Origin: Chloroflexi bacterium 44-23
Lineage (GTDB): Bacteria; Chloroflexota; Anaerolineae; Anaerolineales; Anaerolineaceae
Length of the DNA stretch: 64,000 nt
Reading direction: 5' to 3'
NCBI GenBank assembly: GCA_001899005.1
Contig: MKUW01000019.1
Span: 237,212 to 301,211 of the forward strand
The number at the start of each line of letters is the position of its first letter. Positions within the stretch are counted from its first letter, which is position 1. Positions 63,348-64,000 of the stretch are shown in pieces. A program made the position numbers and the translations under genes. The notes beneath the pieces are model-generated. The model saw nothing but the letters and a program-made list of their open reading frames with translations. It was not told where the DNA came from and searched no databases.

Positions 63348-64000
63348 ATGGCACTTGTAGCAGCAACTAATTTGAGTAAGAACTTTGGTGCAGAGCAAAT
63401 TTTCAGCGGGCTCTCTTTTCAAATTGGCAATCATGCCCGCATTGGGCTGGTCGGGCCAAATGGTGTGGGAAAAACAACCCTATTGCGTCTGATCACCGCT
63501 GAAGATGAAGAGCATGGCGGTAAGATTCACCTTTCACGTGGGCTGCGGATCGGCTACTTGCCGCAGTTAAGCGCATATGAGTCTGAGAGAACTTTGTGGG
63601 GCGAATGTTTGCAAGTTTTTCGTCATTTAATTGCTATGCAACGGGAACTGCGCGCTCTTGAAGCAATATTAGAACAAAATGCGGATGACGAACAATCGCT
63701 GGCTGTTTACTCTCAGCACCAGAATGCGTTTGAGCATGCCGGCGGGTACCTGTATGAAACAAAAATTCACCAGACCCTGGCTGGTTTAGGGTTCGCACGG
63801 GAGGACGAGAGCAGACCCTGGCAGCAGCTTTCCGGCGGCCAGCGCACGCGTGCATTGCTGGCCAGATTATTGCTTGAAGAACCTGATTTGCTGCTGTTGG
63901 ATGAACCTACCAATCATCTTGATATCGCTTCGGTGGAATGGTTGGAAGGCTATTTAAAGGGTTGGCAAGGTGCTCTCTTACTTGTTTCTCATGACCGTTA
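63348..64000 (+). CDS. ABC-F family ATPase, N-terminal part (3' end outside window)
   Basis: The first 217 residues of a soluble ABC-F protein. The first nucleotide-binding domain is complete: Walker A GPNGVGKTT near residue 37, signature LSGGQRTR, Walker B LLLLDEPTNHLD and switch LLVSHDRY at the window end. There are no membrane segments. Family members bind the ribosome E site, acting in translation control or antibiotic resistance. The reading frame begins at ATG 63348 (a GGCAGG site precedes it) and runs through the right edge. The tandem repeat lies directly upstream. Confidence 0.93.
   Translation, partial: MALVAATNLSKNFGAEQIFSGLSFQIGNHARIGLVGPNGVGKTTLLRLITAEDEEHGGKIHLSRGLRIGYLPQLSAYESERTLWGECLQVFRHLIAMQRELRALEAILEQNADDEQSLAVYSQHQNAFEHAGGYLYETKIHQTLAGLGFAREDESRPWQQLSGGQRTRALLARLLLEEPDLLLLDEPTNHLDIASVEWLEGYLKGWQGALLLVSHDR

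Overview
The window looks like chromosomal DNA of a bacterium of the Chloroflexota, most probably class Anaerolineae. This is inferred from the overall gene set (a GH38 alpha-mannosidase, menaquinone methylation, lipoprotein-anchored multiheme cytochromes, a DUF2804 protein, small zinc-ribbon proteins) and moderate base composition. No rRNA or other strong taxonomic marker is present, so the assignment is tentative. Both ends cut through ABC-type ATPase genes.

Layout. 1-5,738: the end of an ABC exporter ATPase, its membrane partner, an alpha-mannosidase and a CBS/ACT sensor protein. 6,039-7,430: a Gfo/Idh/MocA oxidoreductase. 7,431-8,398: non-coding, carrying a 317-nt structured repeat. 8,399-13,534: type II topoisomerase B and A subunits plus a small downstream gene, closed by a shared terminator. 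13,589-19,542: zinc-ribbon proteins, a cupin, a short DNA polymerase III alpha subunit and a YesL-like membrane protein. 19,643-22,977: an AT-rich restriction-modification island with one methyltransferase and two unrelated endonucleases. 23,335-36,405: a LysR regulator, the second copy of the structured repeat, a YgbA-like protein with a phosphatase, a lipid kinase, a phosphodiesterase/GDPD pair, a VOC protein, a RecD2 helicase, an MFS exporter, a DegV protein and a P-loop protein. 36,568-38,631: an arsR/thioredoxin/permease operon. 38,985-45,913: an ABC exporter with an unusual insertion, greA-ddl, a receiver-like regulator without its phospho-acceptor, a LysW-like protein, and a NUDIX/GNAT/hydrolase run.

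The most notable region is 46,139-52,817. Four minus-strand genes encode 29 predicted covalent c-type heme sites: a formate-dehydrogenase-like cytochrome b with a monoheme tail (1), a membrane nonaheme protein (9), a NapC/NrfH-like protein with two non-canonical heme motifs (9), and a lipoprotein made of two copies of a five-heme, EF-hand-containing unit (10). No catalytic oxidoreductase subunit lies beside them. They read as a candidate electron conduit from the menaquinone pool to the outer face of the membrane; this is inference.

53,272-64,000: a metallophosphoesterase, a head-GIN lipoprotein/YIP1 pair, a DUF2804 protein, two secreted or membrane-anchored proteins, a small SRP RNA gene (58,247-58,350) with a well-formed promoter, two methyltransferases, a GAF histidine kinase overlapping ubiE/menG, a perfect 42-nt palindrome, a 15-nt tandem repeat, and the start of an ABC-F ATPase. 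No tRNA, rRNA, CRISPR array, insertion sequence or prophage was found.
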